NCBI GenBank assembly: GCA_029561505.1
Contig: JAKQXK010000332.1
Span: 1 to 15,591 of the forward strand
Source of the DNA: Spirochaetota bacterium
Lineage (GTDB): Bacteria; Spirochaetota; Leptospiria; Turneriellales; Turneriellaceae
Reading direction: 5' to 3'
DNA length: 15,591 nucleotides
The translations under genes and the position numbers were made by a program. The notes under the pieces were generated by a model, which saw nothing but the letters and a program-made list of their open reading frames with translations, made no database searches and had not been told where the DNA came from. Each line of letters begins with the position of its first letter. Positions within the stretch are counted from its first letter, which is position 1. Of this stretch, positions 1-6,919 are shown piece after piece.

Positions 1-21
1 CGCTGGTGCAAAGCACCAGCG
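1..21. terminator. Perfect GC-rich hairpin at the left edge, possible terminator
   Basis: Bases 1-9 and 13-21 are a perfect 9-bp inverted repeat around a three-base AAA loop. It is followed by a mixed pyrimidine stretch ending in TTATTT rather than a clean T run. It lies 26 bases before the tRNA, so it most likely ends a transcript that started left of the window. The imperfect T tract and the missing left context keep confidence low. It could instead be a processing hairpin in a longer tRNA transcript. Confidence 0.35.
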
Positions 22-46
22 GGGTAGCTTTCCTTATTTAATAAGA

Positions 47-130
47 GCCCGTGTGATGGAATTGGTAGACATACAGGACTTAAAATCCTGGGGCAGCAAT
101 GCCGTGCCGGTTCGATTCCGGCCACGGGTA
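47..130 (+). tRNA. tRNA-Leu (anticodon UAA)
   Basis: This is a complete class II tRNA that reads UUA leucine codons. The acceptor stem pairs 47-53 with 123-129 (one G-U at the end), with A130 as the discriminator base expected for leucine. The D arm carries the usual TTGGTAGAC. The anticodon stem pairs 74-78 with 86-90, and the seven-base loop 79-85 puts TAA at 81-83. A long variable arm follows (about 91-105), then a T arm with the GGTTCGATTCC loop. CCA is not encoded: the bases after the discriminator are CAT. The annotated tatD follows downstream on the same strand. Confidence 0.96.
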
Positions 131-148
131 CATGAGACAGGCGAGCCG

Positions 149-174
149 CCGGCACCTTCAGACGCCGGTGCCGG
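149..174. repeat. 8-bp inverted repeat between tRNA-Leu and tatD
   Basis: CCGGCACC (149-156) and GGTGCCGG (167-174) are a perfect inverted repeat around a ten-base loop. No T run follows, so it is not a classical terminator. It may help 3' processing of the tRNA transcript. Its right half, extended as GTGCCGGTTCG (168-178), is also a direct copy of bases 104-114 in the tRNA T arm. The role is unknown. Confidence 0.4.
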
Positions 175-265
175 TTCGTCTGAGATCCTCACTTCTCAGG
201 TACCATTCGCTAGCGGCGCAGGCGCTGATTCTGATACCCTTCGATCGCGTTCGGGCCGTGTTGCT

Positions 266-1039
266 CTGATTGACTCGCACTGCCATCTTGACCTGGTTGT
301 CGAGCGCGGGCTCGGTGTTGGCGAGATCACAGAATCGCTGCTCGAGAATGATATTTGCGGGCTGGTTGAAATTGGTGCGGACAAGTCGGCGATGCTTTGG
401 GCGCGTACGCTGGCGCATACGGCGCGGCAGTTTGAGGTCTATTATACGATCGGGCATCACCCTGGCGAGGCGGCGACGGAAGATTTCGAGTTCGGCATTC
501 AGTTTATCGAAGAGAATAGGGCGGATAAGAAATTCGTCGCGGTGGGTGAGATCGGGCTTGACTATCATTATCATGCGGATCAGGCCGAGATGCAGAAGCG
601 GGTTTTTCGCGAGTTTGTGCATGCTGCGCGCCGTGTGGGTCGTGGTATTGCGATTCATACGCGCGATGCGCATCGGGATACGGTGGACATACTGAAGAAT
701 GATGGCTATGGAATTTCGCAGCTAATCCACTGCTTCACAGGCACCCGGCCCGAAATGGAAGAGTTCTTGGCACTGGGATGCTATATTTCATTCTCTGGAA
801 TTGTTACTTTCAAGAATGCAGCCGCGCTCCAAGAGGCAGCGAAAGTCTGTCCGCTCGATAAAATACTCATTGAAACGGATGCCCCGTTCTTGGCACCGAT
901 TCCGCATCGCGGCAAGGTCAATCAACCGGGTTACGTGCGCCACACCCTGGATTTTCTGGCAAAGTTGCGTGGTGAAGACGTCGAGCTTCTGGCGGCTGCG
1001 TGCACGAAGAACACGCGTGAATTTTACGCCATCGCGTAA
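266..1039 (+). CDS. tatD: TatD-family metal-dependent DNase
   Basis: TatD proteins are TIM-barrel, two-metal hydrolases of the amidohydrolase superfamily with nuclease activity, usually cytoplasmic and tied to DNA repair or quality control. The family marks are all present in order: DSHCHLD at the N terminus (metal H-x-H), GEIGLDYH (bridging Glu), IHTRDA, HCFTGT, ETDAPFLAP (metal Asp), then RGKVNQPGYV. About 257 residues matches the family length. The start is the odd point. In this frame there is no ATG, GTG or TTG between the tRNA and the DSHCHLD motif; the open frame simply runs back through the tRNA. CTG at 266 gives the typical beginning L/M-I-D-S-H-C-H-L-D; ATT at 269 is the other candidate. 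Neither has a visible ribosome-binding site. The 3' end overlaps the convergent gene by 16 bases. Confidence 0.9.
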   Translation: MIDSHCHLDLVVERGLGVGEITESLLENDICGLVEIGADKSAMLWARTLAHTARQFEVYYTIGHHPGEAATEDFEFGIQFIEENRADKKFVAVGEIGLDYHYHADQAEMQKRVFREFVHAARRVGRGIAIHTRDAHRDTVDILKNDGYGISQLIHCFTGTRPEMEEFLALGCYISFSGIVTFKNAAALQEAAKVCPLDKILIETDAPFLAPIPHRGKVNQPGYVRHTLDFLAKLRGEDVELLAAACTKNTREFYAIA

Positions 1040-1578
1040 CGCCTTGGCCACCACTGCCAGGGAAAGAAGCTGCTGAAAGTCAGTTGCCTGAAGAGCGGAA
1101 TTCGGAAATGATTGAGCGCGGCGCATTGTACATATTGCCAGCGCTTGATGCCCAGTTTGAAAAGTTCTTCGTTCGAAACTTTTCTGCTTCGATTTTCCAT
1201 AGCCAGGCGGGGTAAATAGAGCTGGATCGCAATTCTAATCAGCATCGACACCGTAATGCCGAGTACCATGGCGGCGTAGCGCACAGCCCGCAGATCTTCG
1301 CCATAAAAGCACATAACGTGTCGATGGATCGATGTTCCCCTGGTTATCTGCCCCATTAACCCATCTTTAGTGTCGCTCATCAATCTATTCCATTTCAAAT
1401 TCTGGTGCTCAATCAGCCGAAACAGACAATAGCGACTGATGTTGGAGTATGAACACTTACGCTGCTTTGCGCAGCTGCGCACTGCTTCCCAGGTTCTTTC
1501 TTGCAGATGCACTTCCCAAAGCTCCGTGATCGGGGTCGGCTTATCTCGCAAATAGACTGGTTGTCTCACGCATTTCAT
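1024..1578 (-). CDS. Hypothetical protein with two ribbon-helix-helix-like segments
   Basis: This 184-residue protein was not recognised by name. Residues 23-56 and 89-122 align without gaps at an offset of 66 residues. Both show a short strand, then a helix containing A-V-R (32-34 and 98-100), then a second helix with S-x-x-[IL]-x-R (45-49 and 111-115), ending in a hydrophobic stretch. The second copy (LGITVSMLIRIAIQLYL) closely resembles the helix pair of CopG/Arc-type repressors. A single-chain tandem RHH DNA-binding protein is therefore the best reading, by inference. The tail after about residue 130 is basic and aromatic (WQWWPRR) and is partly encoded antisense to the end of tatD. The start is ATG at 1578, just after an AT-rich leader; a second in-frame start is not favoured. 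The base composition looks less GC-rich than that of its neighbours, which may point to transfer. DNA target unknown. Confidence 0.7.
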   Translation of the reverse strand: MKCVRQPVYLRDKPTPITELWEVHLQERTWEAVRSCAKQRKCSYSNISRYCLFRLIEHQNLKWNRLMSDTKDGLMGQITRGTSIHRHVMCFYGEDLRAVRYAAMVLGITVSMLIRIAIQLYLPRLAMENRSRKVSNEELFKLGIKRWQYVQCAALNHFRIPLFRQLTFSSFFPWQWWPRRYAMA

Positions 1579-1634
1579 AGGTTTCTAATAATTAAATACC
1601 CAAAAACGTCCCTTTTTTCTCATGAATTTTTCAA

Positions 1635-1654
1635 AAAATCCAGCTATGGATTTT
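1635..1654. promoter_or_regulatory. 8-bp inverted repeat in the AT-rich divergent leader of glmS
   Basis: AAAATCCA (1635-1642) and TGGATTTT (1647-1654) are a perfect inverted repeat around GCTA. It sits in the AT-rich 134-base gap between the divergent RHH-like gene and glmS, about 60 bases before the glmS start. It has the size of an operator, and the neighbouring gene looks like a DNA-binding protein, so autoregulation is possible. This is inference. No clear -35/-10 pair could be fixed in the gap. Confidence 0.35.
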
Positions 1655-1712
1655 CCATGCTGTGAACCGTGATTCTCCTTTTCGACGGGTGGTTCGCACA
1701 CAAACTCGCCGC

Positions 1713-3542
1713 ATGTGCGGTATCGTCGGCTACATAGGCCCTAAATCCATCGAATCTGTTTTGCTCGTCGGGCTGCAAAAGCTCGAATACCGCGGTTACG
1801 ATTCGGCCGGCATGGCCGTTTTGAACGGTGATGAACTCGCAACGCGCAAGGCCGTCGGCAAAATTATCGAACTCGAAAAGCAGCTCAAGAACCAACCGAT
1901 TCTCGGCACAGCGGGTATTGCGCACACGCGCTGGGCAACACACGGCGAACCTTCAATGACCAACGCGCACCCGCACCTCAGCGGCCATAAAGATATTGCA
2001 GTCGTGCACAATGGAATTTTTGAGAACTACGCAAAACTCAAGGCAGAACTCATCGATGACGGGCACGTCTTTTTGAGCGAAACAGATACAGAAGTCGCTC
2101 CACACTTAATGGAGAAATATGTACACGAAGGTTTTTCCACAGAAGAGGCATTCGTGCGCATGCTGAAACGCGTCGAAGGCCAGTACGCAATCGCGGCCAT
2201 CAGTGAAAAAGACGAAAAGAAAATCTTCTTCGCCCGCAAAGGTTCACCGCTCATCATCGCAAAAGGCAACAATGAATATCTGATTGCCTCTGATATACCC
2301 GCAGTCGTGCCGATTGCGCATGAGGCTATCTATCTCGAAGAAGAACAATGGGGATATATAACCGCAAGTGGGGTGGCCATCTTCACTCTTGGCGGCGAAG
2401 CTGTTCAACCAAAATGGCAGCCTGTTGCATTCAAAGAAGAAGACGTTGACAAAGGTGACTTTGAATACCTCATGCTCAAAGAGATTTACGAGCAACCCGA
2501 CGTCTTTGATCGTATTCTCAAAGAGCGGCTCGACGACACGTTTATTCATTTTCCCGAACTAAAATTCAGCAAAGAGTATCTCGCCCGCGTAGGGCGCATT
2601 CTCATTCAGGCATGCGGCACATCGCTGAACGCCGGCATGATTGGCCGCATGTATCTCGAGCAATTTGCGCATATCAGCGCCGAAACCGATTATTCGTCTG
2701 AGTGGCGCTACCGCAACCCGTTGGCGAGCGGCGATTCGCTTGTTGTCGGCATTAGCCAGTCGGGAGAAACAGCAGATACGCTGGCTGGGCTGCGAGAGGC
2801 CAAGGCCAAGTTCATGCGGGTGCTGTCTTTTCTGAATAATGTCAATTCGACCATGGCGCGCGAATCTGATGCGATGATCAGTCTCATGGCAGGCCCTGAA
2901 ATTGGTGTGGCGTCTACCAAAGCATTCACTGCGCAGGTGCTCAATCTACTTTTTTTCTCGCTCTATGTGGGCTCGATTAAATGGCTACTGCCAGCTGAAG
3001 AGCGCCGCGAAGTGCTCGATGAGATTCGGGCTCTTCCCGAGAAGATGCGTTCGATTCTGAAGAGCCATGACAAAATTAAAGAGATCGCCGAATTTCTCAA
3101 AGACAAGAACGACACGATTTTTCTGGGTAGAACCTATAACTATCCATCAGCGCTCGAGGGGGCGCTGAAGCTCAAAGAGATATCGTACATTCATGCTTCG
3201 GGTTATGCAGGCGGCGAATTCAAGCATGGCCCGCTGGCGCTTGTGAGCCACAACGTGCCTGTGGTCATCATTGCGCCGCAGGGAGACATCCGCACAAAAA
3301 TGATCTCTAACCTCAAAGAGGCGCAGTCGCGCGGGGGAAAAATCATCTCGATCATCACAGAAGGTGACGAAGAATTAAAGAAAGAATCAGATTATTATGT
3401 TGAAATTCCGGCGTGTCTCGAAAGTATCTCTCCTCTCTTGGTTGCGATTCCGTTGCAGCTTCTCGCATATTACACGGCAATCGCACGGGGTTGTGACGTA
3501 GACAGGCCGCGTAACCTCGCCAAATCTGTAACTGTCGAATAG
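1713..3542 (+). CDS. glmS: Glutamine-fructose-6-phosphate aminotransferase (isomerizing)
   Basis: GlmS converts fructose-6-phosphate and glutamine to glucosamine-6-phosphate and glutamate, the first step towards UDP-GlcNAc for peptidoglycan and lipid A. At 609 residues it matches the usual length. The start is fixed at ATG 1713 because Cys2 (MCGIVGYIG) must become the N-terminal nucleophile after Met removal; the frame is open back to 1662 but that extension would block activity. The glutaminase domain carries RWATHGEPS, NGIFENY and SETDTE. Two SIS sugar-binding domains follow, with CGTSLNAG, SQSGETADT, STKAFTAQ and GGEFKHGPLAL. It ends in the conserved DVDRPRNLAKSVTVE, which includes the isomerase-domain tail. 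No Shine-Dalgarno sequence is visible. The 134-base leader is too short and unlike the glmS ribozyme. The next gene starts one base after the stop. Confidence 0.98.
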   Translation: MCGIVGYIGPKSIESVLLVGLQKLEYRGYDSAGMAVLNGDELATRKAVGKIIELEKQLKNQPILGTAGIAHTRWATHGEPSMTNAHPHLSGHKDIAVVHNGIFENYAKLKAELIDDGHVFLSETDTEVAPHLMEKYVHEGFSTEEAFVRMLKRVEGQYAIAAISEKDEKKIFFARKGSPLIIAKGNNEYLIASDIPAVVPIAHEAIYLEEEQWGYITASGVAIFTLGGEAVQPKWQPVAFKEEDVDKGDFEYLMLKEIYEQPDVFDRILKERLDDTFIHFPELKFSKEYLARVGRILIQACGTSLNAGMIGRMYLEQFAHISAETDYSSEWRYRNPLASGDSLVVGISQSGETADTLAGLREAKAKFMRVLSFLNNVNSTMARESDAMISLMAGPEIGVASTKAFTAQVLNLLFFSLYVGSIKWLLPAEERREVLDEIRALPEKMRSILKSHDKIKEIAEFLKDKNDTIFLGRTYNYPSALEGALKLKEISYIHASGYAGGEFKHGPLALVSHNVPVVIIAPQGDIRTKMISNLKEAQSRGGKIISIITEGDEELKKESDYYVEIPACLESISPLLVAIPLQLLAYYTAIARGCDVDRPRNLAKSVTVE

Positions 3543-3543
3543 C

Positions 3544-4641
3544 ATGAAGAAAAAAGCCGCAAAGAAAAAGGCCAGCCCGGCCCGTCCGGCAGCAGCCAAA
3601 AAAGCGGTGCAACCTAAAAAAACAACCGAAAAGGCCGAAGAGAAGAAAGTCGCTGCCCCGCCCCCGGCAGAGCCAGAGATTCTTGACGCCCGGCATGAGC
3701 GGGACGAAAAAGTACAGGCGTTGCTGGCCGGCATACAAAAACAAAACCCTGACGCCCTGGCACAATTTTTTGAAGAATTTTCTGACGATATCTATAACTT
3801 TCCGATGCGCATGTTTCGCTTCAATGAAGACGAGGCGAGCGAATTCTATTTATACGCTTTTGAGCATCTGCGCGATGGTCGTAAAATAGCCAGCTTTCAG
3901 GGCAAAGCCAAGTTCACCACATGGTTTTATGCGGTGCTCAGAAACCTGACCATAGACTTTCTGCGCTCTCAGAAAGACAAGGTGCGTTTTACCACGTACC
4001 TAAAAGCAGATGCTTCGGGCAAAATGGTCGATGCCATTGAGTCGGTGTCAGACACCCGCGAGCAGAACCTGTTCGAAGAAGCGCTTTTCGACCAGTTCAG
4101 TACTTCACTCGTCTCGCTGGCGATGCCGCACCGCGTGCTTTTCAAACTCGCTTATGCCTGGTATTTTGAACTCGATAAAGAAGAGCTTGCCTATCTTTGC
4201 GACCTGCAGAAAAAAACCGAGAGCGAAATTCTACTTCGCCTGACTGAGCTCAAGAAAGTTGCGCATGAAAAATCTGTCGAGGTGCGCGAACTCGAAGAAA
4301 AACTTACCGCTAACTTTCAGGGCATATCTGTTCTCGAGACCAAAATCGAAATGTATTTTCGCGAGAACCCCGATACCGACAAACGCCGCGAAAGCTGGAG
4401 CGAAGAGTTCTATTCGGCATCGATACCCCCGCAGATAATTGACATGATCCAGAGCCTCATGAAAAAAAAGAAAAAGCAGCAGAATCTGTCGTTACACCAG
4501 AAAAAAAGTCTGCTTTCTATACGCGTGCCCTATAAAGACCTTGGTGAGTTGCTCAATAGCACGCAGGGTGTGCTCTCGGTGCAGCTGATTCGTATCATCG
4601 AAAGATTGAGCCAGGCGCTCACGAACCAGCCTTCACACTAA
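3544..4641 (+). CDS. Sigma-70-like protein with Lys/Ala/Pro-rich N-terminal tail
   Basis: This 365-residue protein begins right after glmS (one-base gap), so the two are probably co-transcribed. Residues 1-45 are a low-complexity tail of Lys, Ala and Pro, like histone H1 or other disordered DNA-binding tails. Residues about 70-145 match sigma region 2: a helical N part, then FQGKAKFTTWFYAVLRNL and TIDFLRSQK, the pattern of ECF-type factors. Residues about 175-240 could be a weak region 4 (MPHRVLFKLAYAWYFELDKEELAYLCDLQ), but the helix-turn-helix is not typical. A further roughly 100 residues include a Lys-rich stretch (SLMKKKKKQQN) and a second possible HTH (VPYKDLGELLNSTQGVLSV). It is longer than ordinary ECF factors. 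No anti-sigma gene adjoins it. It may be an atypical sigma factor or a sigma-derived DNA-binding protein. The stop overlaps the convergent gene by nine bases. Confidence 0.75.
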   Translation: MKKKAAKKKASPARPAAAKKAVQPKKTTEKAEEKKVAAPPPAEPEILDARHERDEKVQALLAGIQKQNPDALAQFFEEFSDDIYNFPMRMFRFNEDEASEFYLYAFEHLRDGRKIASFQGKAKFTTWFYAVLRNLTIDFLRSQKDKVRFTTYLKADASGKMVDAIESVSDTREQNLFEEALFDQFSTSLVSLAMPHRVLFKLAYAWYFELDKEELAYLCDLQKKTESEILLRLTELKKVAHEKSVEVRELEEKLTANFQGISVLETKIEMYFRENPDTDKRRESWSEEFYSASIPPQIIDMIQSLMKKKKKQQNLSLHQKKSLLSIRVPYKDLGELLNSTQGVLSVQLIRIIERLSQALTNQPSH

Positions 4642-5517
4642 CACGGCGCGCACCCCGAGCTCGGTAACCGTCAAAACAAAAGTCACCTGATCGCCTCGTC
4701 GGGGTTGCGAGCGTGCCGAAGTTACATCGGCAAAAAAAGGAATATATTCATGTGGCCCGCGCGCGTCGATCTGGCCTTTGCCGCTGTTGCGATTGAAAAA
4801 TTTTATCGTGCCTTTTAGTTCGCGGCCGTCTAGCGCATAATAACCGAGCAGCTCTTCTGGCGTGTGGTTGCCCTTGGCATCGGCGTTGAGCTGTTTAAGC
4901 AGCGCATCGAATGCAGCGAGATGTTTCGAATAGTCGGCGAGTGGTATCTGGCGATAAAGACGTCCATCCCAGTTTTGCAGATGCACGAGATTGCGAATTT
5001 CATTGCGAAAAACGTCGAGCTCGGTGCAAAGGTTTTCATCGAGAATCTGCATTGCCCGCAGCTGCTGAATATGCGCGGCGAATGTGCGCTTGCGTATCAC
5101 GTTCAGCAGGTTGGTGTGTTGCGCTTCGGTTGTGCCTTTCGATCTGTCGCTTTGGTCAGAAACCACGAGCGGGTTTGCCACCAACGCGAAGACAATCGCT
5201 TCAATGATAATACCCTGTGTCACCAGAAGCTGAAAGAACAGCGCACTCTCGAGAGAATACTGCGGCTTAAAAAGCCGGTATTGCCACAACTGGTATTCGA
5301 TGAGCTGCAGCATGTAGCAGATATTTGATTTGAATTCTGAATCTTTCAGGTATTGAAAATAGGTATCGCGGTAATGATCGATCGTCTTTAGGGTGCCCTT
5401 GGGAATCGCCAGCGGTATTTGTGCCGCATACTTTTCGTTGTATTCTACGAATTCGCGAATGAGATTCTGCGCCCGTTCTTGCGGATTCATGCCCAGCTGC
5501 CTGGGGTTCACGGTCAT
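4633..5517 (-). CDS. HEPN-like helical protein with C-terminal degenerate cold-shock-like domain
   Basis: This 294-residue protein was not recognised as a named family. Residues 1-225 are mostly helical. They contain a hydrophobic stretch at about 91-119 and the sequence RNEIRNLVHLQNW at 171-183. That resembles the RN-x-x-H active-site region of HEPN RNases, though the spacing is Arg-x3-His rather than the common x4. Residues 235-294 look like a cold-shock OB fold: GTIKFFNRNSGKGQI, then YIPFF, then GDQVTFVLTVTELG. The RNA-binding RNP1 aromatic residues (normally K-G-F-G-F-I) and the RNP2 His are changed, so binding may differ. The start codon ATG overlaps the gcvT stop (ATGA), so translation is coupled to gcvT. 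The 3' end overlaps the sigma-like gene by nine bases. A role in RNA binding or cleavage is inference only. Confidence 0.7.
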   Translation of the reverse strand: MTVNPRQLGMNPQERAQNLIREFVEYNEKYAAQIPLAIPKGTLKTIDHYRDTYFQYLKDSEFKSNICYMLQLIEYQLWQYRLFKPQYSLESALFFQLLVTQGIIIEAIVFALVANPLVVSDQSDRSKGTTEAQHTNLLNVIRKRTFAAHIQQLRAMQILDENLCTELDVFRNEIRNLVHLQNWDGRLYRQIPLADYSKHLAAFDALLKQLNADAKGNHTPEELLGYYALDGRELKGTIKFFNRNSGKGQIDARGPHEYIPFFADVTSARSQPRRGDQVTFVLTVTELGVRAVLV

Positions 5518-6584
5518 GCAGTTTTGGGTCGTCTTCTCACAGAAGTGGTGAGCGGCGATTTTTCGAGCACCTGCAAAGGCTTTCTCTCGCCGCGAATATC
5601 TATAAACAGCGGTTCTGATTTTGATGCGAGAGCTATCCTCATCATGCCCATACCATAGTTTTTGGTAAACGAGAATGTACCGCTCGTGACTTCACCTACT
5701 GCGGCGCCGTCGGTGGTCACCACCTTGTAGCCCTGGCGCGGAACGCCTTCACTCGTGAGGTGAAAGCCGCAGGTCGTCTGTGCTACGGGCTTTTCCCGCA
5801 TTTCCCGGGCAGCGATGCAGTCGTGGTCTTGATAGATAAATGCAATGCCCGATTCTTGCGGCCGCAGCTCGACCGAAAGTTCGTGGCCATAAAGCGGCAT
5901 GAGCGCTTCGAGGCGCAGCACATCGCGTGAAGCAAGCCCACAAGGTTTGACCCCGGCTGCCACAAGCTCGCGCCAGAGCGAAACGCCGTCGGCCGCGCTG
6001 CACGCGATTTCAAACCCGTCTTCGCCTGTGTAGCCCATGCGACCGATAAAAAGTTTGGGCGCGGCAAGTTTTACTTCATAGTAAAAAAGCTCACTCAGAA
6101 ATTTAAATCGTTTCGCAAGAAAATCCGCAGCTTTTGGGCCTTGTACCGCGATCAGCGTGTAATCGCTCCAGGGTTCGATCTGAATATCGTTGCCGCAATA
6201 TTTCTGCAGGTGCGCGACCACCGCGTCGCGGTTACCCGCGTTGGCGACGAGCGTGAAATGCGTTTCGCTGATCGAAGAAATCGTGACGTCGTCGACGAGG
6301 CCAGCTGCTTCGTTATAGAGAGCGTTATACTGCGCTTTTCCGGGTTTGAGTTTTCCGGTTTGGCGAACACAGACGCGGTCAAGCGCGCGCGTCAGTTTTT
6401 CGTGGCTGTCGGCCCGCAGAAATATCGGCAGCATATGCGACACATCGAACATACCGCATGCCGTTCGCACCGCGGTGACCTCGTCTTTCACGGCTCCGTA
6501 AGAAACCGGCATATTGTAACCGGCAAACTCTGTAAATTTCGCATTGAGTGTTTTATGTTCGTCGAACAAAGGGGTTGTTTTCAT
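5514..6584 (-). CDS. gcvT: Glycine cleavage system T protein (aminomethyltransferase)
   Basis: GcvT takes the aminomethyl group from lipoylated H protein, releases ammonia and passes the one-carbon unit to tetrahydrofolate. The protein has 356 residues, slightly short but within range. It has the family run: TPLFDEH, FAGYNMPVSYG, FDVSHM, then GLVDDVTISS with the catalytic Asp. RMGYTGEDGFEI and LASRDVLRLEALMPLYGHEL follow, and the C-terminal barrel has VGEVTSGTFSF. The YgfZ motif K-G-C-Y-x-G-Q-E is absent, so this is GcvT and not its repair paralogue. ATG 6584 (MKTTPLF) is chosen because family members begin here; the frame runs open to 6809 with a Cys/Arg-rich extension that looks noncoding. 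No gcvH or gcvP adjoins it; they must lie elsewhere. The next gene is coupled by an ATGA overlap. Confidence 0.95.
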   Translation of the reverse strand: MKTTPLFDEHKTLNAKFTEFAGYNMPVSYGAVKDEVTAVRTACGMFDVSHMLPIFLRADSHEKLTRALDRVCVRQTGKLKPGKAQYNALYNEAAGLVDDVTISSISETHFTLVANAGNRDAVVAHLQKYCGNDIQIEPWSDYTLIAVQGPKAADFLAKRFKFLSELFYYEVKLAAPKLFIGRMGYTGEDGFEIACSAADGVSLWRELVAAGVKPCGLASRDVLRLEALMPLYGHELSVELRPQESGIAFIYQDHDCIAAREMREKPVAQTTCGFHLTSEGVPRQGYKVVTTDGAAVGEVTSGTFSFTKNYGMGMMRIALASKSEPLFIDIRGERKPLQVLEKSPLTTSVRRRPKTA

Positions 6585-6716
6585 ATTGACTTTTGCCGGT
6601 ACCGTGCCGCGGGGCAGGGTGACAACTGCGAACAGTTTTCTGCAAGGCCTTTTTCCTGGCCCGATCTCTGTAATCATTGCAGCGCCAGCAGCGTTTCGGC
6701 TATTCACCGCATAGCT

Positions 6717-6914
6717 ATGGATTTTCAGAGCGAACGAGCTTTTGGCTGCCCCGCGTGTGGCGCAGAAATTTCCGTTTTGCTCGAGACCTTTGCTGAAAAG
6801 GCAACACACGATTACATTGAGGATTGCGAAGTCTGCTGCAGGCCGCTCAGCATTCGCTACACTTCAGCTGACCACGAAATTGAATCTTTTCGCGTCACGA
6901 CCACAGACGAGTAG
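6717..6914 (+). CDS. CPXCG motif-containing cysteine-rich small protein
   Basis: This 65-residue protein has the CPXCG-family layout: C-P-A-C-G at residues 11-15, then D-C-E-V-C-C-R-P-L at about 36-44. The paired cysteines probably form a zinc knuckle. The family function is unknown; small zinc ribbons of this type are often regulators or RNA-linked. ATG 6717 gives the usual short N terminus (MDFQSERAFGCPACG). The frame is open far upstream because it is the antisense shadow of gcvT, which explains why the start must be chosen by homology. It is divergent from gcvT across 132 bases, and five bases separate it from the 2H phosphoesterase gene, so the two form one unit. Confidence 0.85.
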   Translation: MDFQSERAFGCPACGAEISVLLETFAEKATHDYIEDCEVCCRPLSIRYTSADHEIESFRVTTTDE

Positions 6915-6919
6915 CACAA

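Noticed and set aside
53..265. N-terminal extension of tatD running back through the tRNA gene
   Set aside because: The frame is open but starts inside the tRNA, and the residues before DSHCHLD have no family similarity.
132..269. Short 45-codon frame before tatD as a real gene
   Set aside because: Arg-rich, without a ribosome-binding site or recognisable feature; kept only as context for the tatD start.
1579..1712. glmS ribozyme or riboswitch in the leader
   Set aside because: The leader is AT-rich and has no ribozyme-like core; that ribozyme is mainly in Gram-positives.
4864..5328. Plus-strand frame of 154 residues opposite the HEPN-like gene
   Set aside because: No family pattern; it is the antisense of a gene with coherent domains and an ATGA coupling.
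6141..6716. Long N-terminal part of the frame ending in the CPXCG protein
   Set aside because: Antisense to gcvT; the CPXCG family is short and begins near ATG 6717.
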